Shown: positions 43,931-53,700 of the stretch, piece by piece
How positions within the stretch are numbered: position 1 is the first letter of the stretch
How the letters are laid out: each line of letters begins with the position of its first letter
Source: Sphingobacteriales bacterium 39-19
GTDB taxonomy: Bacteria; Bacteroidota; Bacteroidia; Chitinophagales; Chitinophagaceae
Direction: 5' to 3'
Assembly (NCBI GenBank): GCA_001898465.1
Contig: MKTX01000008.1
Location: 90,732 to 154,731 of the forward strand
Length of the DNA stretch: 64,000 bases
The notes under the pieces: generated by a model
What the model saw: only the letters and a program-made list of their open reading frames with translations
Database searches by the model: none
Told to the model about the DNA's origin: nothing
Made by a program: the position numbers and the translations under genes

Positions 43931-45082
43931 ATGTTCCCGGTATCAGCATTTCATATTATACTGTTTACAGCACCCGCTTCAAAAATAACCGCATTAGAGA
44001 ATGTGTTGGGTCAATGTGATCTGCCCATTCATGAAATATTTGTTACCCATACGCTTACAGCAGTTTCTGAAAACCTGGCCAGGAATAAAAATAACCTGAT
44101 CCTTTACCAGGCAAGCAAACCGGTGCAGTCATTTTTTAAAATGTACGTTAAAAAATTTTGGCTTACCCCTTGTATCCTGCTTACCAGCCGGGATTATATA
44201 GATGCGCACCGGATAGAAATTCCCCTCTCGATACCCGCTATTCCGATAAATACCATCACCCCACAACTACTGCAGCACCTGATTCCTGAAGTTATAAGAA
44301 ACAGGATGCTTGCTGGCGAGCTGGAACTTAGTAAAGAAAGGTTTAAACGGGTTCAGCAGGCATCAAAAAGCAGGGTATGGGATTGGGGTATTACCGAAGA
44401 CATTAATGATAAAAAAGCATTAGCATTAAAAATAGAAGCAGAACGCCAAACCAATCAAAATGAAATCACAAAAGCTGTTATAGAAGCACAGGAATTAGAA
44501 AGGAGTGCCATTGGAAAAGAACTGCATGATCACATCAATCAATTATTAGTTACTGCAAAATTATATATAGAGCATGCCCGGTTGCACACTACCCAAACTG
44601 ACATGTTGTTACTTAATGCGGTAAAGCTTATCAGTAAAGCGGTGGAAGATATAAGAAGCTTATCAAAAAGACTGGTTCCGGCATCCCTGGGCCATACCGG
44701 TTTAAAAATGGCAATAGAAGATTTAGCAGCCAGCATACGGGTTTTAAATAAATTTAAAATTCAACTACAATGGAAGCATTTTAAAGAAAATACGGTAACA
44801 GAAAATTTTAAGCTTACCATTTACCGTATTGTACAGGAACAATTAAACAATATTATTCGCCATGCCCGGGCTAATAATGTATGCATCCGGGTAACGGTAC
44901 ACAATAAAATATTTGAATTAAAAATTACGGATGACGGGCTCGGATTTGATCCCCTGGAAAAAAAGCAGGGCCTGGGTTTAAAAAACATCCGCAGCCGGGC
45001 ACTATTACATCATGGACAGGTTTTTATAGAATCACAAAAAAATAATGGATGTTGCCTTAGGCTTATATTTCCATTACCTTAG
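43931..45082 (+). CDS. HisKA_3 sensor histidine kinase with degenerate receiver-like N terminus and collapsed PAS
   Basis: 383 residues, no membrane segment. The N-terminal about 125 residues look like a receiver fold that has lost its acidic pocket (NNLILYQA in place of the usual D-containing strand). At 136-162 the start of a PAS domain (KERFKRVQQASKSRVWDWGI) runs straight into the end of one (TEDINDKK), so about 110 residues of PAS core are missing in frame. A helical linker follows, then the DHp domain (phosphoacceptor H199 in GKELHDHINQ) and an ATP-binding domain with YRIVQEQLNNIIRHA (N box) and DDGLGFD. Kinase motifs are intact. Probable partner: the adjacent NarL-type regulator. Confidence 0.88.
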   Translation: MFPVSAFHIILFTAPASKITALENVLGQCDLPIHEIFVTHTLTAVSENLARNKNNLILYQASKPVQSFFKMYVKKFWLTPCILLTSRDYIDAHRIEIPLSIPAIPINTITPQLLQHLIPEVIRNRMLAGELELSKERFKRVQQASKSRVWDWGITEDINDKKALALKIEAERQTNQNEITKAVIEAQELERSAIGKELHDHINQLLVTAKLYIEHARLHTTQTDMLLLNAVKLISKAVEDIRSLSKRLVPASLGHTGLKMAIEDLAASIRVLNKFKIQLQWKHFKENTVTENFKLTIYRIVQEQLNNIIRHARANNVCIRVTVHNKIFELKITDDGLGFDPLEKKQGLGLKNIRSRALLHHGQVFIESQKNNGCCLRLIFPLP

Positions 45083-45117
45083 TTTACCAATACAATGACA
45101 GTTGTACAGACTTATAG

Positions 45118-45125
45118 TAAATTTG
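45118..45125 (+). promoter_or_regulatory. Candidate -7 box for the PAS kinase gene
   Basis: TAAATTTG matches TAnnTTTG, 18 bases before the ATG at 45144. Confidence 0.4.
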
Positions 45126-45143
45126 TATTACTAAAAATTTTTC

Positions 45144-48100
45144 ATGGAAAGTAAACTTACCGATGCTCGCATACGGCTTACTTTTATCATCGCATTTTTA
45201 ATTATGTGCGTTTTTCTTTTGCTTACGTTTATAAATATGCGTAAGGCAGAAACCGCCAGTGGAGATGTAAAAGCTTCATTAGACCTTTTATTGCGCCTGG
45301 AAAGCACCATAATTGATTTAAATGGGATGCATGCCGCCCAAACCGGTTTTTCAATTTCGGGTGATGAAAAATTCTTACAGCCTTTTTACGATAACCTGAA
45401 CCGCATACGAAGAGATACCACCTTCCTGGCCCAGCCCTATTTATATGATGAAGAAACCATACATCTTAAAACCGAATTATTACAAAAGTTAAATGCTCAA
45501 ATTACCCATTCAAAACAAAATGTAGAAATAAGGAAATTATACGGGGCCGACTCTGCACGTGTACACATGAAAATAGGCCGTGGCGATGAACAGTTTTTAA
45601 ATATCGGTTCTTTTATTGATAATATTAAGAAATTCAAAAGATCTTCCCTGGAGCAAACGAATACCAAACTTAAGCAATATGCACGGCGCATTACCGGCGA
45701 ATTCTTTATCCTGGTTGTCCTTTTTTTTGGCATATTATATTATAGCCTCAAAACCATTAACAGGGAATTTCATATATGGGAAGAAAATGAGCAATCGTTA
45801 CGGTTTAATGCCTCTGTAGTACAAAATATTTCGGATCCCATTATTACGCTGGATAATAAAAGATTCATTACAAACTGGAATAACCAGGCAGAAAATTTAT
45901 ATGGGTATAAAGAAAATGAAGTAACCGGAAAAAAAATAAATGAAGTATTAAAAAGTGAATACCCGCAGCAAATTGAATCCATAGAAGCACAAATTCAAAA
46001 AACCGGCAGTTGGAAAGGAGAAATGGTACATTATACTAAGGATGGCGAAAAATTATTTGTAGAGGTAAGTACATCGGGAATTAAAAATGAAGATGGTGAA
46101 ACGCTGGGAACCGTACAGGTAATCAGGAATATTACAGAACGAAAGAGGTTACAGAACGAATTACAAAATTTAAACCAAAACCTGGAACAGCAGGTAAATG
46201 CAAAAGCGGCTGAGCTTACCAGCGTATTTGAGCGGATAACAGATGCCTTTATTGCACTGGATAATAATTGGAATTATACCTACATCAACAAGAAGGCAGA
46301 AGAGATGCATGGGAAACCGGCTTCGGAAATGCTGGGCAAAAATATTTGGGAACAATTTCCCGATGTAGTATTAGAACCATTTTACGATGCCTTGCAAACG
46401 GCCAAGGAAACACAGTTACCCCAGCGCTTACAATTGTATTTTTCTAAAACCGGGCGCTGGTTCGAAGACCTGATTTATCCCACCGAAGATGGGATCTCCG
46501 TGTATTATCATGATATTACTGAAAAACGCAAAGCCGACCTGGCGCTCGAACAGATTCATGAAAAATTAAGCTTCCATATCAACAATACACCCATGGGGGT
46601 GATTGAATTTGACAGCAACCTGAATATTTTACAATGGAACCAGCAGGCAGAAAAAATATTTGGCTGGACGGCCCAGGAAATTGTAGAAAACAATATCGCC
46701 GTGGAGCGCCTTGTTTATAAAGAAGATATTTTACTTGTAGATGAAGTGATTCATGATTTGATGTATAAGAACATCATCAATAATGTAGTGACCAATAGAA
46801 ATAATACTAAAGATGGCCATGTAATTATGTGCGAGTGGTACAACTCGGTATTGAAAGATGAAAGTGGTAAAGTAATTGGTATCATGTCGCTGGTACTTGA
46901 TGTAACCGTAAGAAAAAAAGTAGAAGCCGAGTTGCAGGAAGCAGAAGCTAAATTCAGAAACCTGGTAGAGCAAACCGTAATAGGCGTATATATTTTACAA
47001 AATGATGAATTTGTTTACACGAACCCCCGTTTTGCTGAAATTTTTGGTTATGAACCTACCGAACCACTTGAAACTTTTACTAAGAACATTTTATATCCCC
47101 AAAACCAGGATTCCATCCTCAGGCATATACATACCATCCGGGAAAAAGAAAAGGAAACATTAAATTTTGATACAAAAATAAAAACCAAAGCAGGATATGA
47201 TATTGATATAGAAGCCAACTGTACTTATACCATTTACAAAGGAAAGCCAGCCATTATTGGCACTTTTATAGATATTTCTGAAAGAAAAAGAAATCTTGAA
47301 CTCCTGCAAGCTTCTGAACAGGCCCTTACCGTATCAAACGAAAGGTTTCTGCTGGTGTCTAAAGCCACCAATGATGCCGTATGGGATTGGAATCTTGATA
47401 CCGATATGATTTGGGGCAATGAAAGCTATTGCAAATTATTGGGGGTGAATAACAGTGATGGCCTGCAGTTTCAAAATTTTATTGACCGGCTGCACCCTGA
47501 CGACCGGGAGAAAGTAATTGAAAATTTCAGGCAGGCAATACAGCGTCATGACCGCATCATTTCAGAAGAGTTCAGGATGCTAAATGATAAAGGCGATTAC
47601 CTTACCGTGTATGACCAGGCCTATGTACTTTACGATGCCCAAAACAAAGGATACCGTATGCTGGGCGCTATGCAGGATATTACCGAACTGCGCAAGTCGG
47701 CCAGGCAACTAACCATGGAAAAAGAATTGTCTGATTCTATTATAAACAGCTTGCCGGGGTTGTTTTATTTATTTAATAAAAACGGGAAATTACTCCGGTG
47801 GAACCGGAACTTAATTTCCATAACAGGATACAGTAACGAAGAAGTGGAGTCAAAATCTGTACTTGATTTTTTAATAGATAAAAATTATGCGCAATATAAA
47901 ATAGAAGAAGCATTCAGGGAAGGGGAAGCCAGCCTGGAAACAGGGTTGATAATAAAATCCGGAACATCCATACCCTATTACTTTAATGCCAGCGTTACCA
48001 ATTATGAAGGAGAAGAATGTTTATTAGGTGTAGGTATTGATATATCTGAGCGGGTGCTTTCACAAAAAAGATTAAAGCAAAGTGAAGAAAATTTCCGTAC

Positions 48101-49475
48101 CCTTATAGAACAGGCATCCGATGGCATTTTTATTTGTAATAACGATATGATTTTCCTGGATGTGAATAGCAGCGCTACTAAATTATCGGGCTATACCAAA
48201 GAAGAATTAATAGGTATGAATATGTTTGATATTTTAGAAAAAGCAGATGAAAACAGCCCGGAAGCTATAAATTTAGATGAATTAAAAAAGGGAAATGTAA
48301 TCATTAAAGAAAGGAAAATAAAAACGAAAGACGGCCAGGTAAAAGATGTGGAAATAAGCGCCAAATTGCTAATCGATGGCCGGTTTCAAGGTATTGTAAG
48401 AGATATTACGTCCCGTAAACTGGCAGCCGAAGAATTAAAAATTTCTGAAAATAAATACCGGTTACTGTTTAATCAAAATCCATTACCCATGTGGATGCTG
48501 AATAAAAATGATAAATCATTTATTGATGTAAACCAGGCTGCTATTAATTTTTACGGGTATAGCAAGGAGGCTTTCCTGCACATGCGGGAGCAAGATTTGC
48601 AGGCCGGGCTGGTACAGGCAGGTAATGAGGAACGCAGTTCACACGACAGCATCAGCATTTGGCAGCATCGCAAAAAAGATGGCAGCCTGGTAAAAGTGAA
48701 CATCCTGGAGCATACCATTTATTACGAAGGGCAAGAAGCGATATTGGTGTTGGCCAATGATATTACCGATAAATTAAAAGCAGAAGAAAACTTAAAAAAA
48801 TCGCATGAAGAACTACGCCAATTAGCCATCCATTTAGAAAACATTCGGGAAGAAGAACGCACCCACATGGCCCGGGAAATTCATGATGAATTAGGCCAGC
48901 AATTAACCGGTTTAAAAATGGACATCTCCTGGATAAGTAAAAAAATATTTACAGAAGATAACGATGTAATAGAAAAAATACAAGACACCATACGCCTCAT
49001 TGATGGTACGATTATTACGGTAAGGCGTATTGCCACCCAGCTACGGCCCAGTATATTAGATGATTTAGGATTGGTAGCTGCCATGGAATGGCAAAGTGAA
49101 GAATTTGAAAAACGGGCAGAAATAAAAACGCATTTTACCTCTGCAGCCATATCGCAGCAGGTAGATGCCCATATTGCCACCGCCGTATTTAGGATTTTCC
49201 AGGAAAGCCTGACAAACGTGTTACGGCATTCCGGAGCCACAGAAGTAAAAGCCTTTTTAGAAATTAACCAGGCATACCTGCAGCTAAAAATACAGGATAA
49301 TGGCATGGGATTTTTACTGAATGAAATAGAAAATAAAAAAACGCTGGGCTTATTAGGCATGAAGGAAAGAGTAACATTACTGGGAGGAACTTACGAAATT
49401 ACCAGTGAGCCCGGCCAGGGAACATTAGTGAGAATAATTGTACCTTTAAAACATAGAGAGCCTTCAATAAATTAA
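45144..49475 (+). CDS. CHASE3 and eight-PAS membrane sensor histidine kinase
   Basis: 1443 residues. First TM at about 11-29, a CHASE3-type periplasmic helical domain (AETASGDVKASLDLLLRLES), second TM at about 186-206 (FFILVVLFFGILYYS). Then eight PAS domains in a row, at roughly 220, 355, 465, 600, 730, 865, 990 and 1110, each closed by a DITERK-like motif. Last come the HisKA_3 domain with phosphoacceptor H1247 (AREIHDELGQQLTG) and an ATPase domain (FRIFQESLTNVLRHS, DNGMGF). The regulator gene starts four bases after its stop, so the two are a matched pair. Signal unknown. Confidence 0.93.
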   Translation: MESKLTDARIRLTFIIAFLIMCVFLLLTFINMRKAETASGDVKASLDLLLRLESTIIDLNGMHAAQTGFSISGDEKFLQPFYDNLNRIRRDTTFLAQPYLYDEETIHLKTELLQKLNAQITHSKQNVEIRKLYGADSARVHMKIGRGDEQFLNIGSFIDNIKKFKRSSLEQTNTKLKQYARRITGEFFILVVLFFGILYYSLKTINREFHIWEENEQSLRFNASVVQNISDPIITLDNKRFITNWNNQAENLYGYKENEVTGKKINEVLKSEYPQQIESIEAQIQKTGSWKGEMVHYTKDGEKLFVEVSTSGIKNEDGETLGTVQVIRNITERKRLQNELQNLNQNLEQQVNAKAAELTSVFERITDAFIALDNNWNYTYINKKAEEMHGKPASEMLGKNIWEQFPDVVLEPFYDALQTAKETQLPQRLQLYFSKTGRWFEDLIYPTEDGISVYYHDITEKRKADLALEQIHEKLSFHINNTPMGVIEFDSNLNILQWNQQAEKIFGWTAQEIVENNIAVERLVYKEDILLVDEVIHDLMYKNIINNVVTNRNNTKDGHVIMCEWYNSVLKDESGKVIGIMSLVLDVTVRKKVEAELQEAEAKFRNLVEQTVIGVYILQNDEFVYTNPRFAEIFGYEPTEPLETFTKNILYPQNQDSILRHIHTIREKEKETLNFDTKIKTKAGYDIDIEANCTYTIYKGKPAIIGTFIDISERKRNLELLQASEQALTVSNERFLLVSKATNDAVWDWNLDTDMIWGNESYCKLLGVNNSDGLQFQNFIDRLHPDDREKVIENFRQAIQRHDRIISEEFRMLNDKGDYLTVYDQAYVLYDAQNKGYRMLGAMQDITELRKSARQLTMEKELSDSIINSLPGLFYLFNKNGKLLRWNRNLISITGYSNEEVESKSVLDFLIDKNYAQYKIEEAFREGEASLETGLIIKSGTSIPYYFNASVTNYEGEECLLGVGIDISERVLSQKRLKQSEENFRTLIEQASDGIFICNNDMIFLDVNSSATKLSGYTKEELIGMNMFDILEKADENSPEAINLDELKKGNVIIKERKIKTKDGQVKDVEISAKLLIDGRFQGIVRDITSRKLAAEELKISENKYRLLFNQNPLPMWMLNKNDKSFIDVNQAAINFYGYSKEAFLHMREQDLQAGLVQAGNEERSSHDSISIWQHRKKDGSLVKVNILEHTIYYEGQEAILVLANDITDKLKAEENLKKSHEELRQLAIHLENIREEERTHMAREIHDELGQQLTGLKMDISWISKKIFTEDNDVIEKIQDTIRLIDGTIITVRRIATQLRPSILDDLGLVAAMEWQSEEFEKRAEIKTHFTSAAISQQVDAHIATAVFRIFQESLTNVLRHSGATEVKAFLEINQAYLQLKIQDNGMGFLLNEIENKKTLGLLGMKERVTLLGGTYEITSEPGQGTLVRIIVPLKHREPSIN

Positions 49476-49479
49476 TAAT

Positions 49480-50112
49480 ATGATCAGGATCCTAATAGCA
49501 GATGACCACTCCATTGTAAGGCGTGGGCTAAAGCAAATTTTGCTGGAAGGTTTCCCCGATGCCTTTTTTGAAGAAGTTTCAGATGCAGAAGAACTCATAA
49601 AAAAAGTGATACAGAATGAAAACTGGGATGTTATCATCAGCGATTTAAGTATGCCCGGCCGAAGCGGGTTAGAGGCTTTGCAGCATATTCGCCAAATGAA
49701 TGTAAAAATTCCGGTTATTATTTTAAGTATTCACCCCGAAGATCAATATGCCATCCGGGTTTTAAAAGCCGGCGCATCGGCTTACCTAAGCAAAGACCTG
49801 GCGCCCGATGAATTGGTAAATGCGGTAAACCGGGTGCTGCAGGGGAAAAAATACATCACCGATTCTATTGCTGAAAAACTGGCGAATGTATTAGACCAGG
49901 CAGGAAATAAACAACCCCATGAATTATTATCAGACAGGGAGTTTGCCGTACTTAAATTACTCGCTGCCGGTAAATCAGTTTCTGAAATAGCCGAATCCAT
50001 GTTTTTAAGTGTAACTACGGTAAGTACATACCGGGCCCGCATCATGGCTAAGATGAATATGAAGACAAATGCAAACCTTACCCTGTATGCCATTGAGCAT
50101 AATTTATTATAA
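49480..50112 (+). CDS. NarL/LuxR-family response regulator, partner of the PAS kinase
   Basis: 210 residues: receiver domain with DDH at 8-10 and phosphoacceptor D55 (VIISDLSMPGR), then a LuxR-type HTH (LSDREFAVLKLLAAGKSVSEIAESMFLSVTTVSTYRARIM). It begins four bases after the 1443-residue kinase ends, the arrangement of a cognate pair. Confidence 0.92.
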   Translation: MIRILIADDHSIVRRGLKQILLEGFPDAFFEEVSDAEELIKKVIQNENWDVIISDLSMPGRSGLEALQHIRQMNVKIPVIILSIHPEDQYAIRVLKAGASAYLSKDLAPDELVNAVNRVLQGKKYITDSIAEKLANVLDQAGNKQPHELLSDREFAVLKLLAAGKSVSEIAESMFLSVTTVSTYRARIMAKMNMKTNANLTLYAIEHNLL

Positions 50113-50235
50113 CTTACTACGTAAGAACAGGTAATGTAGTATTTGCACTACATAAATTTTAATAAATTTACCTTGCACTATCGCCATAAGCACTACAATG
50201 CGCTACCCCGGCAAAGCCTACTTTTGTATAAAGAA

Positions 50236-50628
50236 ATGGTAGCCACAAGATCAATATCAAATAAAGAATTACAAGTGCTCATTATAGATAATGCATCTAT
50301 AGTTGCATCCAGGATGTTTGATATTATAGGTGAACTGCCTTTTGTAAAAGGAATTACCTGGGCTCATAATTTTGCTGAAGCCCTGGAATCATTAAACGAT
50401 ACTACTCTTGATGTAGTACTTATGGATATCCAATTACCCGATATGAATGGCCTGGATGTATTAAAAGCCATTAAAAAGAAAAATCCAGCCTTGAAAGTAA
50501 TTGTATTGACCAATAAATTTGAAGAAAACTATAAAATCCTTTGTGAAAAACTAGGTTCTGATCATTTTTTCGATAAGTCGGCAGAGTTTGATAAAGTTTC
50601 TGAAATTTTAAAATCTTATGCCGCTTAA
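50236..50628 (+). CDS. Stand-alone receiver-domain protein
   Basis: 130 residues from the ATG at 50236 (in-frame codons upstream give no recognisable sequence). A single receiver domain with phosphoacceptor D64 (VVLMDIQLPDMNG) and switch region VIVLTNKFE, and no output domain. The usual second acidic residue of the metal pocket is Asn (IIDNAS), which may weaken Mg2+ binding. It closes the two-component cluster and may connect to the kinase above it. Confidence 0.82.
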   Translation: MVATRSISNKELQVLIIDNASIVASRMFDIIGELPFVKGITWAHNFAEALESLNDTTLDVVLMDIQLPDMNGLDVLKAIKKKNPALKVIVLTNKFEENYKILCEKLGSDHFFDKSAEFDKVSEILKSYAA

Positions 50629-50697
50629 TCGCCCCTTTTAAAGTCTTTTATTATCTATGAAAAATCCTTGCGTCTATTTAGAACTAAGGTGAAAAAC

Positions 50698-50725
50698 AAA
50701 AACCGGTAATTGATTACCGGTTTTT
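50698..50725. terminator. Bidirectional terminator between the receiver gene and the RND operon
   Basis: AAAAACCGGTAAT (50698-50710) and ATTACCGGTTTTT (50713-50725) form a 13-bp perfect stem with a two-base loop; A/T runs at both ends make it work in both directions, between convergent genes. Confidence 0.85.
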
Positions 50726-50782
50726 CTTTTACCTGTCCATTCATCTTGTTACAGGAATCTGATCACAACACGAATTCTTATA

Positions 50783-53700
50783 TTATATTTTCTTAGGTTC
50801 TTTTAATAAGCCATTCCACACTTTTTTTCCCTGTATTGCCCTTACTCCATACATAATGCCTGCCAATATAAAAAAGAAAGGACCGGCAAATCCCAAAAGG
50901 GCTATAAACTTAGTGCCATAAAATCTCTCCATAGGTCTTCTTAACCGCTCGGATATAAGGTACATACTTGGCACCATTACCAGGGTTAAAAAGAAGGCGA
51001 ATATCAAACCAAAAATAATGGTCCAGCTCAGCGGGCCCCAAAACACTACGCTATCACCGCCAAAAAATATTTTTGGATTTAAGTGTTGAAAAAGCGATAC
51101 GAAGTCAATATTAAATCCAACGGCGAGGGGTAATAAACCCAGCATAGTTGCCAAAGCGGTAAGCATTACAGGCATAATCCGGATCTTACCAGCCTGTATG
51201 GTGGCTTCCCGAGTGCGCAAACCCCTGCCCCGTAACTCATCTGTAAATTCAATTAATAAAATACCGTTTTTAATTACAATACCTGCCAGGCCCACAACCC
51301 CTACACCAAACATGATACTGGCAATTGTCATGCCCGTTATGGCATAGCCCAAAATAACACCAATTACGGAAAAGAATATTTCGGTTAACACAATAAAGGG
51401 TTTGCTCAAAGAATTGAATTGTAAAACCAGGATCATAAATATTAAACCCAATGCAATCACCAGCGCTAAACCCAGGAATTGGGTGGTTTCGGCTTCCTGC
51501 TCTCCCTGGCCGGTTTGTTTAATATTTATATCCTGCGGCAAGGTGTTATTTTGGCGAAAATCTTTGATATGTGTTGCCAGTTGCTGGTTTATTTTATTTG
51601 TAAGGGATGGGTCCGTTACATTAGATTGAAGCTGAATGGTACGCTTTACATTTTTACGGGCCACGGCACCTGATGTATTTGTAAAATCAATAGAAGCAAC
51701 GGCACCCAAAGGAATTGATTTTACACCCATGGTGTTCATATCCATAAACGTAATGCGGGTATTCATTAAATCGGCAATATTATTCCTTATTTTTTCAGGG
51801 TATCTTAATTGAATTTTAAATTCATCTTCTCCTTGTTTTATTTTGCTTACTTCCTTACCGAATACAGCCGTACGAAGTGCCATTCCTATTTGTGCCGTAC
51901 TTAGCCCTTCCATAGTTGCTTTTTCCCTATCTACATTTACAGTTATTTCAGGGCTACTCAGGTCTACATTCATCCTTAAGTTTTCTATTCCATCAATTGG
52001 AAAACCATCGAGGTAATGCAAAAGATGGGTTGCCACTTTTGCGATCTCGTCATATTCGTCGCCGGAAATTTCAATATTCACCGGGGGGTCTGTTGGTGGC
52101 CCGGCATCTTCTTGTGCCACTTCAATACTAGCGCCGGGTATCCCTTTCATTTGTGCCCGTATGGAGTCCATAAATGGTTTTGTAGATTTACCATGGCGTT
52201 TATCATATTCCACAAAAGAAACCTGTATGCGCCCCAGGTTCGATTGCACACTGCGGTTATTGTCTCTGGGATTATTGGCACTTACGGCTATATTGGTAAT
52301 TACACTTTCTACAATACTGCCCGGTTTTCCCGGAGGTTCCGATGCCAATACTTTCATTACCCTGTTTTCTAAAATAGCGGTAACACTATCGGTTGCTTTG
52401 GCGCTGGTGCCCACCGGCATTTTTAAATACACATATACAAAATGAGGATCTCCACTGGGAAAGAAAGTACTGGGATTACCCCTTGCTATTAATAAAATAA
52501 CGGAAACCGGAAATAATAAAAATAAAGAAACCAATAGCCATGCAGGCCGGGTACCTTGTAATACCCAGCGAAGTAATTTTTCGTAGCGGTTCATTAAAGC
52601 AGGTAATAACTTTTCCTGAAAGTAATGAATAATATCCCGCAGCAAATACCGGTTAAATATAGCCAACAAGGCCATGATGAGTAAAAAATTGGCTACGCCA
52701 TGAGAACCCAGCAGGTGAAAGACCAGGCCAAAACCGATGGCCGTCCATAACCACCATTTAGAAAAAATTTCTTTTTTTGGTTTTTCATATTGCCTTCCTT
52801 CGGGGCGCATAAAACTTACCGCAAAAACCGGGTTAAATAAAAAGGCTACCACTAAAGATGCCGTTAATGTGAGTATCAGCATCACCGGCAGGTAAATCAT
52901 AAACTTACCAATAATCCCTTTCCAAAAAAGCAATGGGAAGAAAGGGGCTAAGGTTGTAGCCGTACCTGCCAATACCGGTATAAATATTTCTCCGGCCGCT
53001 TCTTTAGCGCTTCGCACAATGGCCACCTTTCCATTATTATAAATCCGATGCGTGTTCTCTATTACCACAATCGCATCATCTACAATAATGCCCAATCCGA
53101 ATAATAAAGCAAAGAGTACAATAAAGTTTAAAGTAATGGGTGTACCCACAATAAAATCGCCCAGTGGTAAAAATAAAAAGGCCACAAATACACTAAGTGG
53201 CACACTCAATGCCACAAAGAATGCATTGGTGACCCCCATAAAAAACATAAGGATAATTAATACCAGCAAGAAACCGATAATGATTGTATTTACCAATTCA
53301 TTAAAAGAGGTAGCCGTGGCTTTACTTTGATCGCCTGTAATTACCACATTTAAATTTTTAGGTAATTCTTCGGTTGACTTCAGGTGGTTTACAATGTCTT
53401 TTATTTTGGTTGCAGCTTCTATCAGGTTTTCTCCCGAGCGCTTAACAATATTGAGTGTAATTACATTTTTACCATCTAACCGGGCATAGCTTTCTTTTTC
53501 TTTTACGGTATCTTTTATTTCTGCAATATCTTTTAAATAGGCAATCCCTCCCCGTGCACTGCTGCGTACAATTATGTTTTGCATATCATGGGCATCTGCA
53601 AACTGGCCTTTCACTTTAAGGGTACGCTGCATTGTGCCTACATCAACCAGGCCCGCTGTAATATCATGGTTTTCCCGGCTTACTGCATTTTCAATATCTG

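Noticed and set aside
48881..49360. A 159-codon minus-strand frame opposite the PAS kinase
   Set aside because: It is antisense to the HisKA_3 and ATPase domains, whose motifs are intact.
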